Shown here: positions 46,718 to 58,825 of the stretch, in pieces
Layout: each line of letters opens with the position of its first letter
Position numbering within the stretch: position 1 is the stretch's first letter
Assembly: GCA_964059195.1 (NCBI GenBank)
Contig: CAXKWD010000006.1
Coordinates: 174,094,825-174,158,824 of the forward strand
Origin: Ectobius pallidus
Taxonomy: Eukaryota > Arthropoda > Insecta > Blattodea > Ectobiidae
Direction: 5' to 3'
DNA: 64,000 bases
Notes under the pieces: generated by a model
Told to the model about the DNA's origin: nothing
What the model saw: only the letters and a program-made list of their open reading frames with translations
Database searches by the model: none
Translations under genes and position numbers: made by a program

Positions 46718-46855
46718 GGTAGATTTTCGAAGAAAAATCTACCAATTGAAATGGATACCACTTTATGATTTTCGAAAAATTATTTCATATCTTTACGTTT
46801 CATGCTCCCCTAAGTACGAAACCACCGCCCGTTCAAAAAAAATCTTCGTGATATT

Positions 46856-46940
<85 letters not shown>

Positions 46941-47640
46941 TTACACGATAGCGGCCGTAATTTTGAAGATATTTGAACCAAATTTTATTATGTTATTTTT
47001 AGGCCCAATAGTTCGGACAAGTTCGTTAATGGGCAAAATTGGCCCAAGGGGGTGGTCGGGGTCGGGGGTTGAAATTTTTAAAAATGTATATCTCGGCCCC
47101 TATGAAGTGTAGAGGGAAACTTTGTTTGAATAAATTAGAGTACTCCCTATGGAGTTCACAGTGACACCAACGATTCGGGGGTTCGAGTGAGGGTGGGGGT
47201 GGGGGATGAAAATTAGAAACTTTTGAAACCACGTCTTGTGGGGTATCGTTGAAAAGCTCTTGATGAGTACTCTACAAATCAATAAATAGTTTCTTGATAG
47301 CTCTCATATGACGCGAGATTTTAATGTTTGAAAATAATAACACTTAAAAGAATTATTATAATATCATAATTTTGTCTTGTTTAGCGGCTTTGCTAATTTT
47401 ATTCATTGCTGATCTTGCGCACGGCCTCCCAGAATATTATATCCTATTCTTGTTGTCAAAACAAATGATTGTAGGCTCTTCCTCTTTACCGAATTCAATT
47501 CTTATTACTGCAGGTTTACCATGCCAAGGCTAAAGAAAAAGAGTGCTATGCAGCGACAATAAATTAAACCAAACGCACTTCGAAATCTACCTCCGCCTGT
47601 AGGCCTGCCTAAAGGGATTTTTTTTACTCAATTTACTGAC
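46718..47640. repeat. Dispersed repeat family E, copy 2
   Basis: Reverse-oriented match to 21850-22510. One end is the hairpin GGTAGATTTT...AAAATCTACC (46718-46743). A pure (AT)n tract at 46855-46938 lies where the other copy has ordinary sequence (near 22375-22400), so it expanded or was inserted here. Confidence 0.65.
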
Positions 47641-48389
47641 TTCCGTTGAATTGAAACCATAGCTACTTTACACCCGCACACTAAAAACATTCGTACGTAT
47701 TCAGACTGGTTTAACATAATGGATTATGGCACACTTTGAGCCTAGTCATGTGTCAGAAATCTCAAATTCGTAGTTGGTGGGAAGAAAGCTAATTCAAAAC
47801 ATAGCTAAGGCAAAACTAAAACAGTTGCTACTTATGGTGTTTTAACTGCAAATTATGTACATGTTGAAGTAACAAGCTAACATAAGGGATGATTTTGCAC
47901 ACATAAGGGATGATTTTAGCCTCATTGTTCCTATTTTCGACCCTTCTTGAACCTTCTTTCTTTTCTGGGATTTCTAAGAAATGTAACAGATATTACGCAC
48001 CCAGAAAACAGTATTGGTGATATCCATTAGTACCGTACTCAGAGCCTTAAAAGCAGTAAGTCCAGACGCGTCTAAACAAAATCAAGTCTATTCATGTTAA
48101 TTTAAATGTTATATTAAACTGCTTTCATTTCGTGTGTTTCAATGCGAGTTGCTGAAGCTCTGAGCCGCCTGCAAGCCGTCATCTGCCATCTATCGCAAAA
48201 GAATAGAACTTAGGCCTACTAATAACTGATCGCAGAGATGAACAGTTTTAATTATTCATTAGCATATATATAATAATATTATCATGTTTATATTTATGAA
48301 TCGAATGTGTGTGTTCATTAATTTGTTTTTTAGTACACGCTCTCTAAAACAGCTGCTTATCGGACTGGTAACAAGCCGAAAAATTGCAT
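47641..48389. other. No gene recognised
   Basis: Unique-looking sequence without frames of note. Confidence 0.4.
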
Positions 48390-48462
48390 TTTAAAGGACA
48401 AGGCCGCTAAAATTGCATAAAAGTGCATTCAAAATGCAGTTTTAGCGGCCTTGTCCTTTAAA
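48390..48462. repeat. Near-perfect hairpin, 29-bp arms
   Basis: Arms 48390-48418 and 48434-48462 pair at 28 of 29 positions (left arm starts TTTAAAGGACAAGGCCGC) around a 15-bp loop. GTCGTCATGGCAA follows immediately. Confidence 0.85.
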
Positions 48463-49015
48463 GTCGTCATGGCAATCTATAAACAAAACCCAGACGGCAT
48501 TGACCAGTCACACCAACTTTAACATGGATTTACGCATATAATTGGTCATAAAACAACAAATTTAAGCCAACACGTTTATTTATGATAATCAGAAACTTTA
48601 CCAGGATTTTTCGCAAAACACGGTAGCCCACTTCATCACACGACAACAAATATAAGCCAACAACTTTTCACATCTTCGTTCACATAGCTTACCTGGATGC
48701 ACCAGCATTTAATTGCAATATATTCCCTATTCCTTCTGCCGTGATGTTGCTGGCACCAGCTCCAATACAATGTTTTTGACTTGGAGTGAAATTTCCTCGG
48801 GATTATAATACATATTTTCACAAGCTTTTCATAAATACTAGTTCGTATTTATTATTGTTTACAAATCAGCGACTCATATAACGCATTCATAGCCTACCGC
48901 ATTTCGTACGGTTCATTGTTGTCTTGCGTTTGAGAGGGCCGTGAGAATATGGTAGACTACCTTTCATTACAATTAATTATATACGGTATTTTTGTTTCAT
49001 TTCATATAATTTAGA

Positions 49016-49165
49016 GAGCTATTACTAAAAAATATTGTATGCACCACGTACGCAAAAACTTTATCGGACTCATCCAGTATTTCAGCCTCGGCTTTCGCCT
49101 CGGCTGCTATACTAGATTCGTCCGCTAAAGCGTTATTTTGCGTACTTGATACATAAATAGCTATT
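49016..49165. repeat. Imperfect inverted repeat, about 70-bp arms
   Basis: Arms meet at GCCTCGGCTTTCGCCTCGGC (about 49086-49105). Farther out, tacgcaaaa/ttttgcgta and cggact/gtccg pair. The inner motif resembles the CCTCGGCTGCGCCTCGG core of family C hairpins. GTCGTCATGGCAAC follows at 49213-49226. Confidence 0.65.
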
Positions 49166-49654
49166 ATGTGAATTTTTATTTTGTCATGTACTATGTTTCT
49201 ACTGTTATACTTTGTCGTCATGGCAACCTCCTAATGGGGGAAGTTTCTCGAAATAAAAGAAATACGAGATAAGTTATTTTAAAATGTCAATGGGTCTACG
49301 TAACCAAATATATCAAATAGTGACGGACTGAGAAGAAAACACCTGTCACAATGATTACACCTGTAGTGTATTTCTTCTGCATTATTTTGCAATTTTACCT
49401 GTATATTGAGTTTCATTTCTGTAACTTTATTACGAAGAAATGTATCCAATAGAATATATGATTCATTTAAGGACTAGAAAAGAAACTGACTTTCCAACTC
49501 AGCATTTATCGAATAGTAGCGAACCCACGTTTAAAAAATCTTACATAAATACTTTACTGGATAGATCTTCATAACTTAAATAAATTCCAAGGATTAAATA
49601 ATTTTGTTTTCAATTATATAAACAATTAATGCCATAAATAACAAAAAAACTAAA

Positions 49655-49860
49655 AATCCGGCTTCGAGTTGCCTAGCACAAAGTGAGTTCCGTGCAAGTC
49701 GATCAAAATTTTCCCATTTATGCCTACTCACATGATCCCTCTTTCGCCCATCTATTTAAAAAAATTCAAATCTCTATAACGTTATAAACAAATTAATCAA
49801 GCAGACCGGGCTAACAACATCTAAAGATCGAGAATTTTGATGCGTTTTGATGGGTTATGT
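49655..49860 (-). mobile_element. Helitron interior fragment
   Basis: Similar to 31381-31630 (aaaatccggctt, gtcgatcaa, tgatccctcttt). Both ends are missing. Confidence 0.45.
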
Positions 49861-52800
49861 TTAAGATAAAGAGTATCATGGAATATTATTGAATCATCAT
49901 ATGTTATGCCCATTATAATGGACATCATATTATTAAATATAGGAATCAAAATACAATGATTAATACGTCGCACGCTGACAATGTACAGAATGAAAACACA
50001 TTGCTTTATGCAACATAATTTGTTTGGAAATTGAAATTAAAAAAAAATGTGCATTCATATTTGCCAAAAAAAATGTAGATTGCCGGTTTTGCTTCCACCC
50101 CTCAAATATTCTTCATAATATAAAACATAATTTTTTTCGCGATTAAGTTATTTGTAACTTAAGGCCTTACAGGGTAGAAAAGTTTTTATAACCGTTCCAG
50201 TTTTTATGCTACTGAGTGTATAAAGTTCAAAAGAAAGAGCATTACATTGCAGTAGGCCTACACATGCAAAAACAGTTTCTACTCACTGTAACATAGGCCT
50301 ATACGAAGTCTCCATCTTACCTGAAAACAAAAGAAATACAATTAGCCTACATTGTGTCACATGCGGTTTCTATGGATCGGTAACATGTAATAATGAATCT
50401 GAAACCAACCAATCACAATTCACACCATAGAAAAAAATTACACACACACCATTTGATTTTCTTTTCCAAAGGCAAATGCCGAATTGGAATTTATTCACCA
50501 TGACTCATCATCACTATTTCATCTAATTTCACACAATTAAAATTGAATACCAGTTAAAATTTTCAGAAGTCATAATACATCAACAACAGAAAACAGTTGC
50601 GCATCACTCGCCCTACAGAACTAATACGAAGAAAATCAATGTATTAGGCCTAAGATCAATATTCTTAATGATATTTAAATAAATACTGAAAGGAAACTAA
50701 TTTCTAAGAAAATTTATATTTTTAAGTTGAATTAAAGAAAAACGTAAGCCTACAAGAAAAAAAAAAGTGTGATATGAAACATAACTTCTTCTGCGGAAAT
50801 AGTATTTTGGCCTCTTAATATTTACATTAACTTATGGATTACACTCTCCTAATGTAAAATGGTTGAAAATAAAAAAGAGAATGTCGTTACTACACCACAT
50901 CGCATCCCCGAAGGATACAAAACCTAACAAATAAAATGTCGTAATTTTCTTTGTTCTAAGCATGGCCGATCATACACCTGTCTCACTTTACATTCTGATA
51001 TAGAATAAGAGGCCGCGATATTATAAGTTTACAGTATTTCATGTTGACTTTCAGCAATTTTGGCCTAATTTTGCAATAATAGTAGAAATAAAAATTGTAA
51101 ACACGTTAAAAATGATCCCAAGTAACTTGTAGGCTACACCTAATAACTACTGGCATTCTTAGGCCTATTTAATTAAGGATTTTTTTCTTCACTTTCGTAG
51201 TTTTACCTCTGCCGCGCCGCCCGGGCCTTACCAGGCTGCGAATTAAGGATTTTTTAAATTTTAATTTGATTCTTTATAGATTACGTCACACAAGGCACTG
51301 TATTATGTAATTTTCCGTGCAGAACAGAGGGGAAGCACATCTGCAATGCATATTTATGAACCCTCTCACCCCCTCAGAGTACAGCTGCGTGACGTCATTC
51401 AGTATTGCCAACAGTCGACAAAAGAGATCAATATCATTATGTTTAACGATAAATTTCCGCAATTTCCAGCAATATAGTATGCAATAGTATGAAATTTCAA
51501 ATCTGACGCTATAGCCAATCCAAGAATTTTTATCACAATTATTGTTACATAATAGTATAGCATTACAGCCTTTTATAAAAATTTATTTTTCACATTTTCT
51601 TTTTGAAAAGAGCTTTAGCGATTTACTTAAAATTTTGTACACGTGTTAAGGTCTGAAACTTTTATTTTTAATTTTTTTTCGTAAAATCTTTGTGAAGGCC
51701 ACCCACTGTTGTAGAAACCCTGTCTTGTCTGGTGAACAGTCTTGCCTTGTACCAGAGTTTGTGCCAACGGTGAGTCTTATAACTAGGGCAAGGCATTTAA
51801 AGACCATAAAATAGTGAAAAAATTCAAAATACAAATTTATTTAGGCTTTTGACTTAAAAATAATGAAAAAATGACACAATATTTGTTTTTTAAATTATCA
51901 ATACATTTTTCATTATTACTTAGGCCTACTACTTTTTTAAGTCATGAATTGCTAAAATAATTTAATGGATGGCAGTGCGTTATATATGAATTTACAATAT
52001 GAAACACACTTATTTTGTTACTAAAGAAGTAAGTAATTTTATACTACTTGGACACCCTTGGCGAAAAACAAATTCTTTCTGAACTGGTATGCTCATCAAA
52101 TTGTCCCTAGCAAATATGTGCCATTTAAAAAGGAGAAAAAAAATTCTTTGTTACTACAAGACAAACTACTATTGTGTTTACAATAAATCTGAATTAAAAT
52201 GAACTATAAACACTTGGCGAAGATTCTCAAATAAAAATGATTGTCTGTTGTCTGAAAGTAAAGATTTTACATGGAAAGCTCCTCTCTACCTCCACTGAAA
52301 CATGACCTAAAAATGCCGAAAATGACCTAAAAATTGCCAAAAAACGACCTATCTCTTGAAAATGACGAAAAAGGCAAAATAAAATAAAACAAGAAGTGCA
52401 AAAACAAATTGCCCTTATTTAATAAATTATTTCATAACACACATTTCTATATATTCGAGCTATCTTTTAACCTTCATATAAAAAAGATGCAAAATCATCA
52501 AATGCAGAACTATAGTAAAACAATAGAAAACTATTTCAAATAAAAGATTTAAGCCATTAACTGTGTATTTAAATGTCTTCGTGTGAAATGTTATTAAAGG
52601 TATATTTAAGAGAAAGTCTCGCAGAAGACATCTACCATAAATATAAAATATTTATATGAATTTTCGTTCTCCAGATAAGCTGGATTCACACAGACATCTT
52701 TATAAAATAGAATTTTTGAGTTCAGGGAATATTAAACAGGGTATTTTTTCTAACGAAAAAAAAAAACTGAACATCGACTTGCAGGGTCGAACGGAAGAAA

Positions 52801-52889
52801 TAAAACAAACGTTGAAAAACAGCTGAATAAGGGTTTAAAGTGTTTAATGGGGCAATTTAATAAGATACTTCCGTTATGTTGCGAGCACT
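49861..52889. other. No gene recognised; a SINE fragment at 50465-50560
   Basis: Mostly unique AT-rich sequence. 50465-50560 matches SINE family I (caaatgccgaattgg) in the opposite orientation to the other copies. 52300-52380 carries clustered gacctaaaaat words like the subterminal repeats of the hAT elements. TGACGTCA occurs at 51391. Confidence 0.4.
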
Positions 52890-52892
52890 GCG

Positions 52893-53417
52893 ATGCTAAA
52901 AACTGCCAATGACGTCACCAGACACACATGGGGCCCCCCAACAGCTGTGAATAGCTTTTGTCTCACCCCAAGCATCTCAGCGTCCGTTGTTAATAACTAC
53001 TCAGAAGTTAGGGGAGTTACATTCAGTAGCACATGCAGCGAGACAGAATCAGGAGGCTGTGTAAAAATAGCACCAACATGCCTCGTCGCTATGGCAACCA
53101 CGGCCTTCCGGGAAATTACGCCGCTAAATTTCCCAAGTGACAAAAACTGCGTGTGGTATTTACTCGCGAGGCGTTGGCAGTGCCAAAACATCGCTTAGCA
53201 ACAACAATCAAAACAGAAGACAAGCCGAAGCTTGCGTAACAACGCCAGGATAGAAAAGAGGAGACATTTTTCTCCCGTGTGTGTTTTTGTGCAGTTAAAA
53301 ACATTTCGTGAGAGGACACGAAGGCCTGGAGGCGGATGACAGACATTTTAAATAATACTCATCATCATCATCATCATTAGGCGACACAAGAACTGCAGTC
53401 AGGAATTCCAGTGCGAG
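52893..53417 (+). promoter_or_regulatory. Candidate promoter and untranslated first exon
   Basis: A block visibly richer in GC and CpG than its surroundings. It contains an RFX X-box-like site GTCGCTATGGCAAC (53085-53098) and a strong splice donor GCGAG|GTGAGT at 53417/53418. Overlapping short frames on both strands do not look coding. I infer the 5' end of a plus-strand gene whose next exon is 55947-56174. The transcription start is unknown. Confidence 0.4.
53085..53098 (+). promoter_or_regulatory. RFX X-box-like site
   Basis: GTCGCTATGGCAAC matches the X-box pattern GTTNCCATGGNAAC at 12 of 14 positions. X-boxes often mark genes for cilia in animals; that link is inference here. Confidence 0.4.
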
Positions 53418-54984
53418 GTGAGTGTCAATGCATAAAAAGCAAGCAAGCGGGCTCCAGGCTTGGAAACGAAATGAAAGAGACTAAGTCTGTAATTACAGGG
53501 CAAGAAGCCCCCAGATATGAGTTTTTTGGATTGGAATTATTGCTCCCAATCTATTAGTTTAATTATTAAGCTCATAGCAGGACCTGGTCCAGACATGCGC
53601 TCTTGTGTCGTATCTCAACTCTCCTCGCTGCTGGTGTCGTATTTATGTTTTACAAACACGAAAACGGAACAAATTGTTATGGTAATGTTCTTTAGGACCT
53701 ATGAATGCATAATACCGGTATATCAATTAAGTCTGTTTCCAGAAACATGCTAAATAAGTAAAATCGAGAAAACTGGACAGAAAACATAACCTAAATTGCA
53801 GTAACCTATATTAAGTTATACAGGGCTTTTTTTTGGATATTAAAACATCTGATTTCGGGGTAATTTCCTTCTATTTCGGTAGATAATATTCTAAATAACA
53901 TATTTTATAGAATAAGTCTAGGCCAAATAATTTGGCACTGAAAAATGTAATTGCAATGTTGGGTGTGATATTTTTGTTTTCGAGACATAAAAACGGCAAA
54001 ATTTGTTGTCAGTAATGCTATTTAAGACGCAAGAATGCATTATGTTAATTTAGTTTGCTCCTAAAAACATGCTAAATGTAAGCAAAATGGACAAGAAGTG
54101 GACAAAAAAACATAACCTAAAACGAAGGGGTATAACCTTTTTAAAGTAAAAAAATTGTCAGTAACTTATGGCGAATCAGTTTAGGACCCCCTCCCCCCAG
54201 AAACTAATTTCTAAATAGTAGCCTTCCTACTACCAGATTATTTTTTTTTTACAGTGAATACCATTGAGCCATAAAGTCCCCAAGTAATTTACGCGGGATA
54301 TATCGATAGTATTGCAATTGTTTTTTACAAACTGTCTTAAAAACATACATTTTATTTTGAAAACAGGACAACTTTATATAGCCTATACCTACCGTAAGCA
54401 GTTTGATATTTACCATTCAGACAAAAATTGCATGGGGTCGAATTACCCCAACACTGCTGAGTGCAAAAACAATTAATACATTTTTATGTGTTGAAAATAT
54501 AAAAAATCTATAAAAGTCACTGGATACAGCTTACTTAGAGGGATAACTTAATAAATTTTAAACATTATAGTAAAACCAGCCGAGGTATTTATTTAAAAAG
54601 TCCCTTTAGGGTAGGGAGCTCATATAATTTTTATATAAAAACGGGACTTTAAATTTTTTTTGTAAAAATTAATCAAGGAATAAAGGGGACAAAAATTGAA
54701 TTCACAAAATTTAGGGAATATTTACAATCTACCTTTTTCTCATGCACAAAAATTACCCCAAATGACTTCTTAAATTTATTCTTCAGACTGGTGTGGATAA
54801 TTTTATTCCACAGAAATAGATGTCTCATTGTCACTGTACATATCACTTTTATGTAGGCCTATTATATCAAGAAATGCGCTCTTTAAATTATTTTTTTACT
54901 ATGATGAACGAAAATAATATTTTTGGACTATTGTTTTTACATATTTTGTTGAATAAGTCTATAAAAAAACAAAACAAAACTTAA

Positions 54985-55700
54985 GGCGGAACATACGGCT
55001 TTCGATGCTGAAAAAAAGGTGAAGTTCATTTTTTTCTCGGCAATGAATTGTTCTGTAGCTTTGCAATCTGGCATGCTCTATGATAACTAGTTCTACAATT
55101 ACATAGTATTTTCAGATTGAATTTAACTATTACAGTTATGAGTAATTATTACTACAAAATGGCAGCCAAATTTTGTGCATTGAAGTACCGTTTCCCTGAT
55201 AATTTTCATCAATACCAACATTTATGAGTGATTCTTTCTTCTATCCGTTTGTAAATATTATGTGAACAACATAATGCAGAATCTTTGGATTATCTGCAGT
55301 ATAAATATTTTTTTTAAAAGTAATTCATCACTGGTTAATTTTTTTTTACACATTTTTACATAAAAAATATTTTTTAAAAAATAAACTATTAAAGTTATAT
55401 GAATGATTCTAGATAGTATTGTTGAATAATATCAAATAGGCCTATACTTGCATGCAAAATTTCACTGCAATATGTTAAAAATGTTTGAGTTATGAGGGAA
55501 ATGGCATTTCAGTGCACAAAATTTGTCTGCCATTTTGTAATGATAATTATCCATAACTGTAATAGTTCTGAAAATAGTATGCAATTGTAGAACTAGTCAA
55601 TATAGAGCTTGTCAGATTACAAGGCTACAGAACAATTCATTGCTGAGAAAAAAAAATGAACTTCATCTATTTTTCAGTGTCAAAAGCTGTGTGTCCCCTC
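54985..55700. repeat. Long fold-back inverted repeat in putative intron
   Basis: Arms of 200 bp or more, about 54985-55195 and 55500-55700, are inverted copies at roughly 75-80% identity. Landmarks are tcagcaatgaattgttctgtagc, ctagttctacaatt and acaaaatggcagccaaattttgtgca and their complements. Similarity continues weakly into the centre. If transcribed with the gene it would form a long hairpin RNA. It is probably an old TIR element. Confidence 0.75.
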
Positions 55701-55946
55701 ATAAAATCTAGAAATGTTAAGACTAAGTAGTGACGTAGTGCACATGAGAGGAATGAAGCTGAAGTTGTTGCGAGAGGAAGTGACGACTGAGATAGGCTAT
55801 TGGTTATCAACATGTACATCCGCTCTGCCATGTCTCACTCCTATTCCTAAAATTTCATTCATACAAACCAAAGTAATATGCCGTGTGCTCAATCTAGATA
55901 TCCATCACAACTGACTTCATTATATGAATAATTGTTTTCCTTTCAG

Positions 55947-56174
55947 GTCGAGATGATTCCTGAAGAGGACAGCCCGCCACTGATCAGTGGCGTGCAGCTA
56001 ACGTGCAAACGAGAAGCCATACAATATCTCATGAAGATGCTGCAGATAACTCCGCATGGACCGCAGAGGTTGGCTTATCTCGAGCATCAGAAGTTTCTGG
56101 AGGCTGCAGGGAAGCACATCAGCGCCACGCAGCGGTCAGAACTGCTACTAGCCGCGTACAAGGGCTGCGATCTG
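55947..56174 (+). CDS. Candidate coding exon of an unidentified host gene
   Basis: A 228-bp exon in phase 0 at both ends: acceptor TTTTCCTTTCAG|GTCGAG and donor GATCTG|GTAATC (the donor is only fair). It is much richer in GC than its flanks and uses C/G-ending codons, unlike the repeats around it. The reading frame gives VEMIPEEDSPPLISGVQL and onward, through MKMLQITPHGPQRL, LEHQKFLEAAGK and LLLAAYKGCDL: mostly helical and soluble, with no membrane segment. ATG at 55953 could be the start, with the first exon at 52.9-53.4 kb untranslated; equally, it could be an internal exon. I do not recognise the family. If the donor is not used, the frame runs on to a stop at 56208-56210. Later exons would lie beyond 56.2 kb, but I found none in the window. 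Confidence 0.55.
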
Positions 56175-56362
56175 GTAATCACCAATCCAGCCCCTAATGA
56201 TGCCAGTTAATGTAGGTTGCAAATATAGGCATCCATGCGTTTTCTTTTCGACAAGGGTTTGGTTTCTGTTCAACAAATATTTAGGTGTTCCAATGTTCGT
56301 TATCGTAAAAAGAAGTCTAGGTGTTCAAGGGTATGAATTCCATATTAACAGAACTAGGGTTA

Positions 56363-56535
56363 GTCAAATGTTTGGTTCCCATGGTAACACAAATATAGCT
56401 TGTCAAATGTTTCGGTTTCCATAGCCTGTCAGATGTTTGGTTTCTATGGTATCACAAATATAGCTTGCAGTTATTTGGTTACCATGGTAACACAAATAGC
56501 TTTTCAAATGTTTGCTTTCCTTGGTAAAAAAAATA
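56363..56535 (+). repeat. Degenerate tandem repeat carrying X-box palindromes
   Basis: Four or five units of about 30-50 bp, each built as caaatgtttggttNCCATGGTAACacaaatatagctt. Unit 1 has GTTCCCATGGTAAC (56375-56388) and unit 4 the perfect palindrome GTTACCATGGTAAC (56478-56491); the others are decayed. It lies 190 bp after the candidate exon. Confidence 0.65.
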
Positions 56536-56760
56536 CCAGGTTGTCAAATTATAACATAATAAGGTTTGTAATCTTTTAAATTCCGGCAATATTTTATTTC
56601 CATGTGTATTTGGTTTGGCCCAGGAACGAAAAAATAGTTTTTTTTCTCTCTCTCTCAATACTCCAGTAGTTACAAGACATTATGCTAGTCTAGAATTGAA
56701 ATCCGTAATCAAATATACATCTAATCAAGTTTAATATTATGTTATAGTATCGTATTTATA

Positions 56761-56838
56761 CAGGGTGTTTATTGTTTAGTGCTATTGACATAATGTGGTG
56801 TGAGATACCTCGCCACCAGAATTAAATTTAACACCCTG
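56761..56838. mobile_element. 78-bp MITE with TA target duplication
   Basis: CAGGGTGTT at the left and AACACCCTG at the right, each next to TA. The size and TA duplication suggest a Tc1/mariner-derived MITE. The tips resemble those of the 5.7-7.3 kb element. Confidence 0.6.
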
Positions 56839-57369
56839 TAGACTGAGTCATTAGAATTAAGTTATTCATGTTCAGGACATGGGAATATTATAAAGTGCAA
56901 TGACTGTGTTCAGAAAAGTCAAGGTATACACACATATTTCAGATCATCTTGATATACTTAAAGTTAATATATCAATATGAAGATGGCTACGAAAAATTTA
57001 CATTTGATAGTGAAATCCATTCCAAAACTGATAAATCGCCGTGCCGCATTATTATCAATTCATGTCACTTTCTTAGCAGAAAAAATGCCGAAATTTATAA
57101 AAACGTTTTGGGACAAAAAAAAACCAAATTGGTATAATCGATTAACAAATAAACTAAATAGGCTATGTTTTGTAATTGGCAATTTTTTAAATTTAAAAGT
57201 TATAATAGTATTATAATATACTCACCCATATATATATATATATAATATAAGCTTATAAAGCTTATATAGCCTCTATATTATACTCTAAAATGATTAGGCC
57301 TACAAATAGAGCCCGAATTTCTAGTCAAAATACATATTTATTTTCAGAGTCTTAACATAAGCAGAAATG

Positions 57370-57715
57370 GATATATATGCAACCATGAAACACAGATTAT
57401 TGTGAATTAATAAATTTCAAAACGGATTATTGTCTCTGTTGGACATTACATCATAAAATTACAGGAGAAAAATTTCTCCGACACTAAGATTTGAACCCTG
57501 GGACCTTTGAATATCCGTGCCAATGCTCTACCAACTGAGCTAAGCCAGAGTTCACTTCATCGTGCAGGTAAGGTAACCTCCTATAGGAGAGAGGTTCCAT
57601 CTGGCAATGTGAAATGAACTCTGGCTTAGCTCAGTTGGTAGAGCATTGGCAAGGAGACCCAAAGATCCTGGGTTCAAATCCCAGTGTCGGGGGAATTTTT
57701 CTCCTGTAATATTCT
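57370..57715. mobile_element. Full-length SINE with two head-to-head tRNA-like modules
   Basis: Flanked by a perfect 14-bp direct repeat CATAAGCAGAAATG (57356-57369 and 57716-57729). Two tRNA-like modules face each other: 57476-57550 on the minus strand and 57619-57692 on the plus strand. Each has box A TAGCTCAGTTGG and box B GGTTCAAATC and a 7-bp acceptor stem with wobbles. They share a 68-bp spacer containing the palindrome CCTCCTATAGGAG. The outer arms (aggagaaaaattt..ccgacac) are inverted copies too. One end carries a tail, ccaacagagacaataatc. The whole can fold into one hairpin. Confidence 0.8.
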
Positions 57716-57729
57716 CATAAGCAGAAATG

Positions 57730-58635
57730 TTATATTTCATAAGACAATCCTTGACAAGCAAGTGAATAACGGATATTGAAGAAAAACTGTGTTGCTTTTC
57801 ACATGCGCCTTTTAACATTTTGACTTTACAATTCGTTCGCAGGACCTTCCTTACAGACGCGAACAAGATAAGATTTCTAAGAAACTAATAATTTACTTGT
57901 TTTTATATGTTTTTTTTTATTATTTCTTACATGTTACGTGCTTATTTGCTTATTTATTTTACTGTTTTATTTTGATTATAAATCCGGGCTCCAATTATAA
58001 GAAAAATCTAATTTTTTAGGTGTGAAATAATAAGTAAAGCATGATTCTAAAGTGAGATAAACGTGATATCAAAAATATGATAACAGATGTGTTTTGTGTA
58101 TTAAGTTCTATCATATTCTATAAATTGTACATTTTACTGGTTTAAGTTAGTCGAACTCTTTTATTCAATGAGTAAATGACTATTTTGTAAATCATGTGTG
58201 TATACCTAAGACTTAATAGTAAGTAACTAGTCACAAATAAACAAGTGCCATTTTGTTAAGTCACAATTCACTTTAACAAGTACAAAAAAATAAATTTTTC
58301 TAGTCTACTTAAAATGTGTTGTTTATTTTCCAAAATGAAGATTACTTCATTTGATTTCTGCCATGGGCCCTGCTTCATAGAACTCAAAATATGATTATTA
58401 TTATTAATTAAAAATGTTTCATAGAGACATGTACAGGTAGGGGGGGAAAAAGCGGACCGACTAAAATATCTAAGTTGCCGATATGAGCCACTGCTCATGC
58501 CTAGCGGCATCCACAGAATGGCAGAGGATGTATTGAAATTTGTTCTAGTGTCGATAAATTGCTTGAATTGAGAAATAATTCCACGTAATCTGCATTGCTT
58601 GTGAAAACAAACGTTTCCGTTACATCTCTTACATT
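57730..58635. other. No gene recognised
   Basis: AT-rich unique sequence. The minus-strand frame 57552-57866 merely crosses the SINE. Confidence 0.4.
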
Positions 58636-58800
58636 TACATAAGTGCCAGAATGGTACTTTATAAGATTGTGTGGGTGACAGGAAAATGCCCGTGTGTCTA
58701 TACGCGCGATAACTCCAATACCCTTTATCGGATTTTCATGAAACTTGGTATACACATTTATAGCGTCCATGGGAAGAAATCTTGGATATTTGACATCAGT
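58636..58800 (+). repeat. Family B fragment (5' part)
   Basis: Starts aagtgccagaatggtactttataagattgtgtgggtga, as at 999, and covers one unit up to gcgtccatgggaagaa. Confidence 0.65.
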
Positions 58801-58825
58801 TTTCCCAGAAAATAATACCATAAGC

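Noticed and set aside
46746..46981. Frames with poly(Tyr-Ile)
   Set aside because: Translation of the (AT)n tract at 46855-46938.
52893..53346. 101-, 64- and 76-residue overlapping frames
   Set aside because: They lie on both strands in the CpG-containing block; high GC lowers stop frequency and none shows a domain.
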